A DNA stretch of 64,000 bases from Aspidapion aeneum (GCA_963576565.1 OY755038.1:182310452-182374451), one strand, 5' to 3'. Numbered from the stretch's first letter, positions 31,735 through 43,348 are shown. Notes: generated by a model not told the origin, from the sequence alone. Numbers and translations are program-made.

Positions 31735-32440
31735 ATTCGAGGAAAAATGATTTTAATAATTATTGTTAATACTTACTCGAAGTGGCTTAAAACCGTCATA
31801 CTGGATAAAATCGATTCGGAAGTAAGAGTAGATCCATTTAGAGAGTGTTTTTCGAGATTCGGTATACTAAAAATTGTTAAGACGGATAATGGTGGACAGT
31901 GCACAAGTGAGACAAATGCAATTTTCTAAGTCACAATGGTATCAAAGTTAATTTCCACCAGTATATCCGTCTACCAACGGCTTTGCGGAAAATTCGGTCA
32001 AATCAGTAAAAAATGTTTTCTCAGATCCTAAGAACAAAAATCAATCTTTGGAAACGTTGATGCATAGATACTTATTTTCCTACAGAAATTCTGTCCACGC
32101 TACAACTGAAAGAAAATTCGTACGTGACCAGATTTATTGTCAGCAAAAGGTCTACAGGGCACTGAAAAAGGAGAAAAACACATTTTAAATTACAAAGGAA
32201 ATCGCGAAGAATCTTTTGTAGAGTGGGATAGAGATATTCTCGTAATGCAAACAGGAAAGTTTGGGTTGGATTAATTATTGAAGTTTTAAACAACAAAATT
32301 TATTTCTGTAAACTTGTTCACGAAAATTTAATTTGGAAACGACATCTTGATCAAATGAGATGCAATTTTTCAGACTCAGATGATTTTTTTCAAATTTACA
32401 ACATAATTTAAAAAAAAAATTACCAGATAATTTACCTCTA
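31735..32440 (+). pseudogene. Gypsy A integrase catalytic core, resumed
   Basis: Continues with IRGKMILIIIVNTYSKWLK, then FSRFGILKIVKTDNGGQCTS (second catalytic Asp), then in other frames YQRLCG.. / PSTNGFAENSVKSVKN (the Glu of DDE, about 31965-32010), and pieces of the C-terminal domain to about 32430. Several frameshifts and stops. Confidence 0.8.
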
Positions 32441-32700
32441 ATTCTGAGCCAAATGTTGTTCAATTTAAAGAAAGTGAGTCAATTGTTGATTCAAACAAAA
32501 TAATTAATAAAGGTAGCTCCAGCTTTATAAATGATGATTTAGTTGATATGGCAAGTGCGAAAGTTGGTGATTTGGTTGATTTAAAATCGAGTAAAAAGTT
32601 TAGGAATGTAGCAGTGGCTACGCCTAATGTAGAAAGCGATGCCGTAAAGTTAAATATTAATGAAAAAGCAAAAGGTACCGGTACCGGTTGTACATCTAAA
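32441..32700 (+). pseudogene. Gypsy A pol C-terminal tail
   Basis: An open stretch with SESIVDSNKIINKGSSS, MASAKVGDLVDLKSSKKF and PNVESDAVKLNINEKAKG. Low similarity to anything recognisable, but it sits where the post-integrase tail of gypsy pol is expected. Confidence 0.5.
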
Positions 32701-32706
32701 TTTATG

Positions 32707-33270
32707 ATGGGAGCTATTCTGCCGTCTTATGCCAAAAAGACGCATCTCATTATTTCAACTTTTTAGTTATTACGATTTATCGATTTTTGTTACAGTTACT
32801 TTATTTTTTTTAGCAACTTTTAAGCAGGGTCTTCACATAACGTTTTACCTTACGTCTTGCCTGTTCAGTCAAAACGCATCAAGTAAAACTTTGTGTGTGG
32901 ACGGAAAAACGGACGTTTTACTTGAACTGATTCAAGACGGAAGAACGCCTAGAGAACTGACCGGATCACGCATTGTTTTCCAATAAAACGATCATTTTGT
33001 ATTATAAACTGATCTAAAAACGTACGTTAAAACTATCAAGTGTGTACGCTAGTCTTTCAACCGTCATACTTGACCCTTTTGACTGACAGGCAAGACGTAA
33101 GGTAAAACGTTTTGTGAATACCGCGGGGTATTTAGGCACTGTGAAGCTGAAATGAATCTTTTTTGCTAAGGGAATAAGTTAAACATAGTATGTGGTGTCC
33201 TTAAGTACCATAATATACAAATTGAAAAAATATTGAGATACGTCTTTTTGGCTTAGGACGGCAATATTGT
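32707..33270. repeat. Outer inverted-repeat pair around the MITE at 32824-33122
   Basis: CTGCCGTCTTATGCCAAAAA at about 32718 is mirrored by the complement TTGCCGTCCTAAGCCAAAAA near 33265-33246, with the pairing running about 40 bp. Either the ends of a small element or an inverted duplication that captured gypsy sequence. Confidence 0.55.
32824..33122. mobile_element. MITE with 45-bp inverted repeats
   Basis: Ends GGTCTTCACATAACGTTTTA and, in complement, GGTATTCACAAAACGTTTTA, continuing into CCTTACGTCTTGCCTG on both sides. About 300 bp, non-coding. Target duplication not clear. Confidence 0.8.
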
Positions 33271-33339
33271 AGTATCGTAAAGAATTGGTGAACGGTCCCC
33301 ATAAAAGATGTTTAATCGACCAGGGTAAATTGTGCGTGA

Positions 33340-33950
33340 GTTCTGATATTGAAGTAACACTCTAATTTTTGCAAGCATTTATTTTTATTAAAAATTCACC
33401 TTATTAAAACATTTGTTTATTTATTTCACTATTTTATATCAGTTTCTCTTAATTAATTATTATTACTTTTTAAAACCGCTATGACAAATATTTAAAAAAG
33501 CCTTTATAATGTCTGACCTATTGCGAATCTTTATTAGATAATATAGTCTGTGAGGACAACAACTTTTTTGGTTTCTTCTCAAGTGGTGCCTGAGAAATTG
33601 CGATGTGTGCTTCTAGGCGAAAAGTTCCAATTTCCTTTACATCTGGAATTTTTGTGTAAAGAGGGCATCTTTGCGGCAAACAAAAAAAGAAAAGATTTCA
33701 TTTTTGCAAAAAATGGGCCGAACCTTCGTTATAGCGCCTGTCAATTGCGACAATGCAATAAAAATATGTTTTCGAGTTAACCGGTTATTAAGTTTAATTT
33801 GCCCAGGTATATTTATCAGAAAACACCGGTTATATCGGTTAACCGGTATCGAATAACACCCGAATTACATACTTAATATTAAATGTCCAAATTATTCCAA
33901 TTTTTAATAAATATTTAATTTTATTTGAAAACGTTTTTAAGTTGCAATCC
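33340..33950. other. No gene recognised
   Basis: AT-rich sequence with short open frames but no family resemblance. A short TTAACCGGTTA-type inverted motif occurs near 33775-33850. Confidence 0.45.
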
Positions 33951-33954
33951 CACA

Positions 33955-35186
33955 GGAAAAAATTTTGTTCCATGTGACCAAAAATTTGTTCAACGGAAAC
34001 CGTTATATAGGCCCATCTTTTTCAAAATGGCCGTCAATTAAAAAAAAATCAAGTTAGCCATAAACAGTAGTGTGAAATATTATTTCTGCATATTTCGAAC
34101 ATGGCGAGTCAAACGCAACCTTATCCGACCTGTACTTCAGCCGTAAATCTGGTTTTTAAAAAAAATTACGCGAAGTTTGAAATTTTGGAGTTGCCTGTAC
34201 CCGGTCAAGTGAGGTATATTTTTGGTTTAAATCGATCATGGCGAGTCGAATAAAATCACATCCAACTCAATCCTGCTCTTATTTTGGCCGGAAATGCCAT
34301 TTTTTGCAAGTTTTAGTTCATTAGTTAACCTTTTGTGGTTGACTGTACCGGCACAATTGAGGTATCGATTTTGCATAAATCTGCCATGACGAGTCGAGTG
34401 TAACCATCCTTCACCCGACTAGACCCATTTAGCATATATAATATAAATATATGTATATTTATGTTATACGCATGCTTTGAGGACATTTTTATATACAAAG
34501 CCTAGTTCGGGGACATTTTTCGGGTCTATTCTAAAAGAAATCTTATGCGCATGCTTTGGTGAATTTTTTTTATGGTCTAAAATGATCTAGGCTCTTTACT
34601 GACAAGGTGGGAATACGTTGGCGATCAATTAGCAAAAGTTAGATTGCATACTTTCCAGACCCTCGGGTTTGTATATAAAAGTGTCGTCAGAGCATGCGTA
34701 TAATATACATATATAATTATATTTTGTTTGTTATTGGATCGAGTTGGGTGAAGGATGGTTGCATTCGACCTGCCGTAACAGACTTATGAGGAATCGATAA
34801 CTCGCTTGTGCCGGTACAGTCAAATAGAAAAATTTAACTTTTGACCTAAAACTTGCAATAAATGGAATTTCTCGCCAAAGTAAGACTAGCCGTGATCACT
34901 TTATGCCAAAAATATACCCCATTTGACCAGGTACAGTCAACTCCAAAATTTGGAATTGTAGCGTAATTTTTTATAAAAACCGAATTTATGGATGAAGTGC
35001 GGGTCGGATAAGGTTGGAAATGGTTGCGCTCGACTCGCCAATGTCGAGACATGCAGAAATGATCTTTTATACTTCTGTTTATGACTAACTTGATTTTTGT
35101 TTCAAAATTGGCAGCCATTTTGAAAAAGAAGGGCCTATATAACGGTTCCCATCAAACAAATTTTAGGGTACATCGGACAAATTTTT
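33955..35186. mobile_element. Foldback element with arms of about 430-470 bp
   Basis: The left arm (33955-34430) and right arm (34738-35186) are inverted copies over their whole length. Examples: ACCGTTATATAGGCCC against GGGCCTATATAACGGT, AAAATGGC near both outer ends, and CCATCCTTCACCC against GGGTGAAGGATGG at the inner ends. The spacer (34431-34737) is itself partly inverted (GCATGCTTTG...; ATATATGTATATTTATG against TATACATATATAATTAT). Non-coding. Confidence 0.85.
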
Positions 35187-36100
35187 TTCTTATAAGAAAT
35201 CAAACAGGTTATTGTCTTCCTCCACTAATTTTTTAGAAGCCAAATGCTCTTTTTTTTACAATTAACAATAACAGTTTTTATTATTTTTAACTGGTTAAAA
35301 AGAAAACTTAACTCAAGTTAGTAGCCATTGCCATTGAACTTGTCCTACCAGATATTGTCGGATCTAGTTAAAAAAAAATTAAAAATACAAGAAAATCTGT
35401 TTTGGTTAAAATAGAGAGGCCAAAATAAAGCCGTCTTTTAAAACTTAAAGCATTTTATTTACATTTTGTTTGTCTCAAAGTCACCCCGTATAAAAAACAA
35501 AAAGAAAAGGAAACGATTTCTCTTTGAATGTGGCATCGTTAGGTTGACAAATTATGATTACAGGAACTTACAGCATAGCAGTTGGAAAAATATACGTTAA
35601 ATTTTTTATGATATAAATGGAAGGATATGTTTTTATTTCGTTTTTTGTGGAAGCGCCGCGTATACGTCTCACTTACTACAAAAATAAAGAATAATGTATA
35701 AAAGAGGAGCCCCGCAAAAAGGAAAATAAATTGAATCGGTAAAATTTTTAATAAAAGAACAAGAAAACGCCAACAACCCTGCACGTCTCGTCGTCTATGG
35801 AAAATCTTATTCGCTGATAGATTATTCATGACTTTAATTTGGAGTAATAGTTCAGGCCCTACATCTGAGGTTCAAGCGATATACTGCGTTTAATGATAGA
35901 AGCAACACACTTGGTATGGATAGACATAAGACTCGCCTAAACAATTTACGAAAGGGAACCATCCCCCCAACCCTAGCTGGGGGGAGGTTCCCCCCCTTAA
36001 ATGTGCTTTTTGATAGTTTTTTGCTAATAACTCGAAAACAGTAAACCTTTCCAAAAATATTCTGAGGATCAACAAACGTGGAATTTCGTACCCGTGAATT
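35187..36100. other. No gene; one GC-rich stem-loop
   Basis: Mostly AT-rich. CCCCCCAACCCTAGCTGGGGGGAGG at 35963-35987 can form a compact hairpin. No coding support for the short open frames. Confidence 0.5.
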
Positions 36101-36106
36101 TAAAAA

Positions 36107-36612
36107 TCAAACAAGTTTCGTGGCTAATCGGGCAAAAATGAGTTTTTTGTTTCCCTCATATTTTTCCGTGGGTAGCCTGAAAGCTTAACCTCACGGGGGT
36201 CCAAGATCTAATGGACACCTAATAAGTGTTGACAGTTAACTGTTTCGTCCTTATGGGACTCCTCAGAACACTGCTGGTCAATGTGACAAATCTTGCGAAG
36301 TTAATTAGACGGTTTTGTCTCTAATCAAATATAAATAGTGAAAAAACTATCGCAAGAAGCGCCATCTACCGAGATACGAAAGAAACAAAAAACAAAAGCA
36401 GGCGAAACCTGCTATACAATATCGATCAATGAAAAGATCGAATGCAAATAAAAGGAAACAACTATAGTCCGTGACCTACGACAGCTCTTTGTCTTTCAGG
36501 CCGGATCAACACATATGCATTTTTACCCGTCAAGCTTTCAGGCTACCCACGGAAAAATATGAGGGAAACAAAAAACTCCTTTTTGCCCGATTAGCCACGA
36601 AACTTGTTTGAT
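36107..36612. mobile_element. Long-TIR element (about 85-bp arms)
   Basis: Left ATCAAACAAGTTTCGTGGCT and right in complement ATCAAACAAGTTTCGTGGCT are identical, and the arms continue to CCGTGGGTAGCCTGAAAGCTT. A duplicated host string ATTCTGAGGATCA occurs at 36059-36071 and 36614-36626, but the left copy stands about 35 bp away from the arm, so the true left boundary may be near 36072. The interior is non-coding. Confidence 0.8.
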
Positions 36613-36696
36613 ATTCTGAGGATCATTTCTCAGGCGGATACAATTTCCTTTTAAACGATGTACCTAGTACCCTCTGACGGCAGTGGGCACGTTCCA

Positions 36697-37052
36697 TTCG
36701 AGGGGTATACTTTACCCCTAGATTTTGAATAGGGAAAGTTGGTCTAGTGATACCTTGTTTTGAAGCTCTCTTGAATATCTTTACAACCGTGTAAAATGAT
36801 ATTTGCTTTCAAATTTTCAAATTTAACATAGAATGATAAAATAAAATAAAAATCCGAAAAATATAAAATTCTAATTTAATTTTTATTTTATCAGTCCATG
36901 TTGAAAGTTTGAAGGCAATTATCTCAAAAACAAGAGGATAGATTTTTGACATTTTTTCACAGTTGTAAGGACATTCAAAAGGCCTTCAAAACAAGGTATC
37001 ACTAGACCCACTTTCCCTATTCAAAATATAGGGGTAAAGTATACCCCTCGAA
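36697..37052. mobile_element. Hairpin MITE, almost fully palindromic
   Basis: Ends TTCGAGGGGTATACTTTACC and the exact complement on the right. The two arms (about 165 bp each) pair imperfectly with a short AT-rich centre near 36870-36890. Non-coding. Confidence 0.85.
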
Positions 37053-37856
37053 GGTTGTGCGTGCTACAAAAATTTCAAGATAGCCAAAAAGTATCCCCCT
37101 CGCAAACAAAATGGACATGTCTCGGCATTTTTAAAAATTTTCAGCAGTTCAGTATAATGAAGATGCAGTTGATTTATTCTTATGGCATAATTTCTATAAA
37201 TTTCTTTTAATCGGTATAAAATTTTAAGGAAAATAAAATCAAATAAGACAAAAAATATAAAAAAATAACTAAAATGTATTTAATAAAAATCTTCCAATGA
37301 GAAAAATTTCAATGAGGCAATTAAATAACTTGGGATTTTCTCCAAATTTGAGATTGGTCAGTGACGGTTTCTTAAGGTTTGCGTTCCTAAAAATACCCTT
37401 ATTTTTCCAAAGCATTGGTACACCCTGTCAATACATATTTTGCTAATCATGCTTAATACTAACTACAAATAAACAGTAGCAAAAAGTAATGGGCATGCAA
37501 TTACACTGAACCAAACTGAAATGAACCCATTGACTTCTATACCCTACAGGTAGACCCGGCATGGGCCTAAATTGCCATTATATCAAGCTTTTATCGCAAT
37601 TGACCAAATACAAGTAAGAATTTAATGAGCAAGATAGGGATGAAAATAGAATTTCGGTTTGGTAAGTCCGGACACATGCAACATCGCAAAAATATTCTAT
37701 TTGCTTGTCTCGGATAAAAAAGGGCAGTGGCGGCGCAAAATAAAAATTTTGAATTCCACTAGAATTTTTTATCAACAATTTTCTGTTTGAATAATAAATA
37801 ATTCATGAATACTTACTTGTGTATACTGTGTTTAGAAAATTCTCTTCAGTAAAAAA
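37053..37856. other. No gene recognised
   Basis: AT-rich, non-coding, no repeat pairing seen. Confidence 0.5.
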
Positions 37857-38420
37857 ATACTCTGCCAATATATGGGCCCCTAAGCTCACACTAGGTACTA
37901 TAGTTATAGTGTACGTGTGAGCTAATATAACTAAAAACTGAAATATATTTTATTCAACTCCAGACTAAATTACCTTTTGTTTGATACCACACAAGCCATG
38001 TTTTGACTTAGAACTCAAATTTTTGAAATCTACCCCCACCCTTAAAAAAAACAAAAACTAAAATGTATTTTCTTAAACTCCGGACTCAATTACCTTTCGT
38101 TTGATATCACAGACGCCATATTTTTACTTAAACTCTAATTTTTGAAATATACCCTCACCCTTTTTCTTAAATAAATTAAAATGTATTTTGTTTAACTCCA
38201 GACTCAATTACCTTTCGTTTGATATCACACACGCCATATTTTCACATAAACCCTAATTTTTGAAATCTACCCCCACCCTTTTATTTGGTTTATGTTCGGT
38301 GGATTTTGTTCATTTTTAAATGGGACCATCTCGACCCAAGACCCAGCCTAGGTACCAAATTTCATTAAAATCGGCCAAGCGGTTTTTGAGTTATGCGCGT
38401 TGGTCATTACAGACAGACAT

Positions 38421-38462
<42 letters not shown>

Positions 38463-38603
38463 GGCGCAACAAAAAAGTTTCAAAATCATCTGAAACGCAA
38501 AGATATATAAAAAATTTTGAAATCGGAGCAACTTTTTTTTTCTCGAAAAAATTAGGATCACCATAGCTCACACTACTATAGTATAGTATATGTGTGAGCT
38601 AAA
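37857..38603 (+). mobile_element. Hairpin-ended repeat element with tandem core, copy 2
   Basis: Same plan and order as 12855-13572: leader, AGCTCACACTA palindrome, three tandem core units, ATTTCATTAAAATCGGCCAA block, (ACAG)n tract at 38411-38461, and AGCTCACAC closing palindrome. Divergence between copies is modest, so the family was active fairly recently. Confidence 0.85.
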
Positions 38604-38812
38604 AGAGTAAAAAGAATTTCTAAGCATGCTAAGTGCAGTGGATGTATTAAAATTATTGTTTTCATTTTAGAACTTTACAAATGTTGTACCTTCCAGGTAA
38701 AATATTTTCTTTCTTTGAACAAGGGTCCTCTTCAACTCTTCTCTTCTTGGGTGGATTACAAGTTATGCTCGAGTCAGATGAAACTTCGTAACTAAAAATT
38801 TCAATTCGGAAT

Positions 38813-39700
38813 GGGACAACTGGGCGTCGGGCCAACTCAGCGCCGCCAACAGGGCGCCACGCCGGGCCTAATGGGCGCCGGGCCAACTCAGCGCCGGACT
38901 ATTTTTTTTTCGATAAAATGTGCAGATAAAAAACAAAATAAATATGTTATTTATACAAAAATTTCAACATCTATTAAGTCGAGTGTTGAAATTTGGTAGG
39001 TGTAGTGTTCTGCGACTTGAAACACCGCCAAGTTCCATGTTCAATACATATCTATGCATAAATAAGAAAGTCCGCCATTTTAATTTTTTTAAGTTTGAGG
39101 GTAAAACTGTATTGTGATTCCAAACACTTCAAACTTTCAAGTTTGAGACAAATCGGTTTAAAAATAAAGAAATCCACCATTTTGGATTCGCCATTCTTGT
39201 AATCAGAAACGTAAATTTTATGTTATCGGGTTACCAGAACTCTAGACCTACCAAAATTTCAACACTCGACTTAATGGATTTAACTCTAAAAGTGGGTATT
39301 GACTTGCAACAAAACACTACAAACACTCCAAACATTTTCGCCGAAAATGTTCGCTCAGTGAGTACGTGTCTATGCAAAGCTTATGTGTTTTTGCAATCTG
39401 GGAACACAGCGCGCATCAAACACTACAAACAGGACAAACATTTTCGGCGAAAATGCGCGGAGTGTGTGTGAGTGAATACGTGTACTTCAAAAGCACAGAC
39501 CGCGCTGCAACAAATTTTGCAAGTCAATACGTCACGGCGAACGCGCAAAACATTTTCCGAGTCTTGTCGGTAAATCGGAATACCACAAAGAGATTTATTC
39601 CTTCTTGTTTGTTCAGTGGGTATGGTCGTTTTTTTTTTTACTTGGCAATTAAAAAATGGAATGGACCATCCATCTCCCGCACAACGCTCAAAAAGTATTG
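38813..39700 (+). repeat. Element with GGGCGCCGGGCCAACT minisatellite end, copy 1
   Basis: Begins GGACAACTGGGCG, followed by about five units of a GC-rich motif (GGCGCCGGGCCAACTCA) to 38905. A less GC-rich body then contains AAACACTACAAACA and AACATTTTCGGCGAAAATG motifs, one duplicated. An inverted relative lies at 49700-50078. The short ORFs are translations of the minisatellite. Confidence 0.65.
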
Positions 39701-39954
39701 AACCTTCATATCCTTAATTTCAATACGCATCTGATTATTCAGCTGACAAAACATATGTAAACTACGACATTGAGGAAAATTTTTTAAATTAATTTATGCG
39801 GTTCGGTTCATTTAGTTTAGTTACTAAGTAAAAAAAACTTTACCACTAGTTAATATGTTTGAATAATAATAAATAAATATTAAACTTATTTATAAAAAAA
39901 ATAAATAAAAAAATAAATAAAAAAACACCAAACTTCTTCAAAGTTCTACTTGTG

Positions 39955-40410
39955 CCTACTATAGTCGCAGTTGAGTATAAAATTGATAGGTATCACAAAC
40001 TGTAATAGATATACTTATAATGTACGATATGCTTCAATCTTTAGTTTTGATGCCCAAAGCGCACTTACAAAATTATAGTTTTGTATTTTCATGAATTAGG
40101 TTTTTGGGTAATTTTAGCAAGTAGATTTAGCAGTTGGGTGTTTTTTGTTAATTTATTTTTTACATCCATTTTTTAATTCTTATTCAGCGTTATAGAAAGA
40201 ATGCATTTATCATTCATTTAGCATTACTCGTAGATAGGTGCGTTTCTACAAACATTGAGTCAAGGTGGGGGAGGGAGAGGGAGAGGGAAGTAGTAAAATG
40301 CTGTTGAAAATTTCTTAAACCGTGTGCAGAAAGAAGTTTTGAAATCGCTCCATATTTGTGAAAGTTATGCGAATATGGTTTTTGAAGAGGGTGAGGGGGA
40401 ATGACAGGCG
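39955..40410 (+). repeat. Third copy of the CGCAGTTG-MITE plus purine-rich block
   Basis: Has TAGTCGCAGTTGAGTATAAA at 39963, TTTTGATGCCCAAAGCGCAC at 40044, then GGGAGGGAGAGGGAGAGGG and CGTGTGCAGAAAGAAG and AATCGCTCCATATTTG (40264-40362). The same association of modules as at 18205-18965. Confidence 0.7.
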
Positions 40411-40441
40411 GCGAGATGGCTAGGACATGACATATTTTAAA

Positions 40442-40496
40442 TAGAGACCCTGTATGTATGACATATTTAAAATATGTCATAGATACAGGGTCTCTA
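40442..40496. repeat. Near-perfect 26-bp hairpin
   Basis: AGAGACCCTGTATGTATGAC...TTT pairs with its complement across a central AATTT-like turn, with one mismatch. It is preceded by GACATATTTTAAATAG. A stem this clean in decayed DNA suggests a recent inverted duplication. Confidence 0.8.
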
Positions 40497-40904
40497 GCTA
40501 GGACCAGGGAGGACTACAAAGTAATTACAGCAAATTTTGTATGCCTTAACTCCTACATCATGTGACAAAATATGTACCTCATATATATGTAAAAAGTGCC
40601 GTTTACAAACAATCAAAAGTTTTTTTAATTTTAGGGATTTATGTCATATTGTTTTTGTATGTCTAAAGTTGTAGATATTGACAGAACAAAAAAGAAAACA
40701 ATTGAATCAGCTCAAGATTTTTTAGTAGCACATTTATAAAAAATGGGCAGTACCCGGTCTACCCTACCTTTGATTCTGTGTGCCATCTTGGAATTTGATA
40801 GCGGACAAAAAATATTTTTGGTCAAAACCCAGACCAATTCGTTCAAAAGTGATAATAAAAATCATTTCATGCCTTTTTTTTGGGCCACCCGGTATATTTA
40901 CCTT

Positions 40905-41340
40905 TATTTCATGTTTCAATTTTTCAATAAGGGCACTGCAGGTCTCTATAACTATAAAACCAACTCGTTGTTTTGATACTTTAAATAGGTAGTGTAGACT
41001 AGTGAAAGAGTCCCCTTTTGCTAAAAAACGTAGAGCAATAGCTAAGCGATCTTGAACAGGTATAGCATGTCGAACTTGAGTATCTTTCTTGAATATTTTA
41101 GGACCCACTAGACAAATTAAGTTTTCAAAATCCTCTGCAGATATTCTGGTAAAGTTTTTGAAATGTAATTAGTCCATATCTCTCAGTAAACTTAAATTTT
41201 GTCTTTGTAAATACAGACGTCTGGACCATTCTTTTCGCTGCTCTTTTTTATTTTTTCTTCTCAAACTCTCAATAATCAGAAGAGCGCCGGCCACTACAAC
41301 CGTGTCGTCATCGTCACCCCCGTGAGAATGTCATACGGAA
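40905..41340 (-). pseudogene. PIF/Harbinger transposase N-terminal part, with one stop
   Basis: On the minus strand: VVAGALLIIESLRRKNKKEQ, WSRRLYLQRQNLSLLRDMD, a TAA, then LHFKNFTRISAEDFENLICL, VGPKIFKKDTQVRHAIPVQD, RLAIALRFLAKGDSFTSLHY and CSALIEKLKHEIKV. This is the N-terminal helix-turn-helix part of HARBI1-like transposases (RLA-x-x-LRFLA-x-GDS signature). Coding similarity stops at about 40905. The expected DDE catalytic half is absent, replaced by unrelated sequence starting at ACCGGGTGGCCCAA. Confidence 0.8.
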
Positions 41341-41934
41341 TATAACAGCGCGAACAGCGCCTGCGATCTGGACAAGGGACTAAATTGGAACTAAACATAA
41401 TGACGTTTGACAGTGTCATCCTGTTCTGTGGTTTGACTGCTGTTGTGGGAAAGAGAGAGAGCCCACCAGAACAGACAGAAAGAGAGACACGCGACACACC
41501 TGAATTTATTCTGTGATGAATGTCATTTTTGTCGGGTGTTCCCCTCAATCTGATTTTTGATAAAAAAACTAAAATCAAATCATTGTGTTCTAGATCGGCA
41601 TATTTTGTGAGTCTAACAAGCAGTAGCAGTGTAAAAAAGAAGCAGCAGCAGTATAAAAAACAAGGAGCAGCATATAAAAAGCAGTCAATTCAACGACCCC
41701 ATACCAGTGAGTTTTAAGGTGGATTTATTGTTTGTTAAAGTAAGGTAAGGGGTAAGTTCATTTATTTAGGCTTACTTCATACTTTCCCCTATAAACAATG
41801 GAAATTTCTATTTTAAATAAGGCCGCCTTGTTTATGATAAAAACAAATAGGTTCTAACTTATAAGTCTAAGCCGTTACTACTTCTGAAGAGTTACAGTGA
41901 TCTATCACTCAGCGGCGACACAGTTTTATGCCAA

Positions 41935-42380
41935 AAACCACCTTCGCTTAGTTTCTACCACCAAAAAACCAACTACTACCACCTTCTGTGGCTTCTATCC
42001 CCAAAAAACCAACTACTACCACCTTCCCCTACTTCTAACCCCAAAAAACAAACTACTACTACCTTCGCTGAGCTTCTACCCCTAAAAAACCAACTACTGC
42101 CATCTTCTCCTAGTCTCTGCCACCAAAAAACCAACTTCTACCAACGCTTATCTTCTACCACTAAAAAACCAACTACTACCTCCTTTGATTATGATTGTAG
42201 TATTTGGTTTTTTGGTGGTAGAAGCTAGGGGAACTTGGTAGTAGTTGGTTTTTTGCTGGTAGAAGCTAGGGGAAGGTGGAAGTAGTTACTTTATTGCTGG
42301 TAGAAGGTAGCAAAAGTTGGTAGTAGTTTGTTTTTGGTGGTAGAAGGTAATCCAAGGGGATAGTAGTTGGTTTTTAGTGT
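41935..42380. repeat. Palindromic minisatellite (CCAACTACTACC)
   Basis: Five to six units of about 50 bp with CTTCTACCCCAAAAAACC and AACTACTACCACCTTC run forward from 41935 to 42185. From about 42200 to 42380 the same units appear as complement (GGTAGTAGTTGGTTTTTTG, GGTAGAAGCTAGGGG). The turn lies near TTTGATTATGATTGTAG. Spurious ORFs run through both halves. Confidence 0.85.
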
Positions 42381-42499
42381 AAACCTGATCTGTACCTAAG
42401 TGATAGATAGATAGGTAACTGTTTGGGAGTGGTAGCAGCTGTGATTTATTAGTTAGGGTTTGTTTTAACCTCAAACAATACGCTCCAATATCGAAAAGT

Positions 42500-42660
42500 A
42501 TAAAAAGGTCATTAAAATTTTGATCTGTAAAATATAGGTAGGGGGGGGGTGGTACCCCATGAGGCCATATTTTATGTTTGTATTCATGAAATATGTGGAA
42601 AATATTAGAAAAATCTTAGCTTTTGGGGGGGGGACTGCCCCTGACATATATGCCACTGTG
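42500..42660. repeat. Probable hAT-type MITE remnant (GCCACTG right end)
   Basis: The right end CATATATGCCACTG resembles the ends at 17088 and 7528. The left end near 42530 is degenerate (ATATAGGTAGGGGGGG). Non-coding. Confidence 0.5.
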
Positions 42661-43348
42661 TAGACCCATGTTTGTAGGATAATACATTTTTTGTTGCATC
42701 TTACTGCTTACTTTATGGCAATATGGCTTTGTTTGTTATTGTTATTGCTATATAGCTTTAAAATTCCTGCCTACCTGCTTAATAAGTTTGACTTAAGCCC
42801 TGTTCTGACTGCATCAAACCCATGTCACTATATCCGATGATGGCACTTGGAATGAGATGGTTGCATGCATTTTAGAGAAACTTTCATAGTGACAAACCAG
42901 CTCTACAGCCCCAACTATAAACTCAACTTTACTGTATCAATTTGATCATGGCACATACCTGTTCTTTTCTGGGGAGAAAGAGATGTGTCAATATGGAACT
43001 GAAACAGTATCCTTGAGTTTTATAAATAGCATTTTTTATTGCCTAATACCCTGTTAGGACTGTGCAACTTTTCCATGCATGCAACTTTTGTGTCCTCTCT
43101 CTCACTCAGATGATGTTAGTTAAAGAGAGACAGAACAAACAAGTTGCATGCTTTGTTTGGAAATGAATGAACATTTGTTTTATTTTTAAGTAAAACAAAC
43201 ACTGTTTTTTAATTTTGCAAAGGCAGCTTTGTGTTCCCCTTAGATAGTACTAACCAAGTGGTAACAGCTAACCTGTAATTTGTACTGTTTTGCCAATAAT
43301 GCCATGTAAATCTTGGGCTAATGTCAAGAAATCTGTAATGCAATCAGC

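Larger units (their letters stand above)
22140..33335 (+). mobile_element. Ty3/gypsy retrotransposon A, old, carrying nested insertions
   Basis: Gag, protease, RT, RNase H and integrase remnants occur in the correct order on the plus strand, interrupted by at least five later insertions. A matched pair, TGTAGTATCGGAAAGTATTGG at about 22140-22210 and TGTAGTATCGTAAAGAATTGG at about 33271-33335, lies just outside the coding remnants in direct orientation and probably marks what is left of the two LTRs (about 70 bp aligned; full LTR length not determined). All reading frames are broken. Confidence 0.7.

Noticed and set aside
42286..42474. Short ORFs across the CCAACTACTACC minisatellite
   Set aside because: Low-complexity repeat translations without conserved domain.
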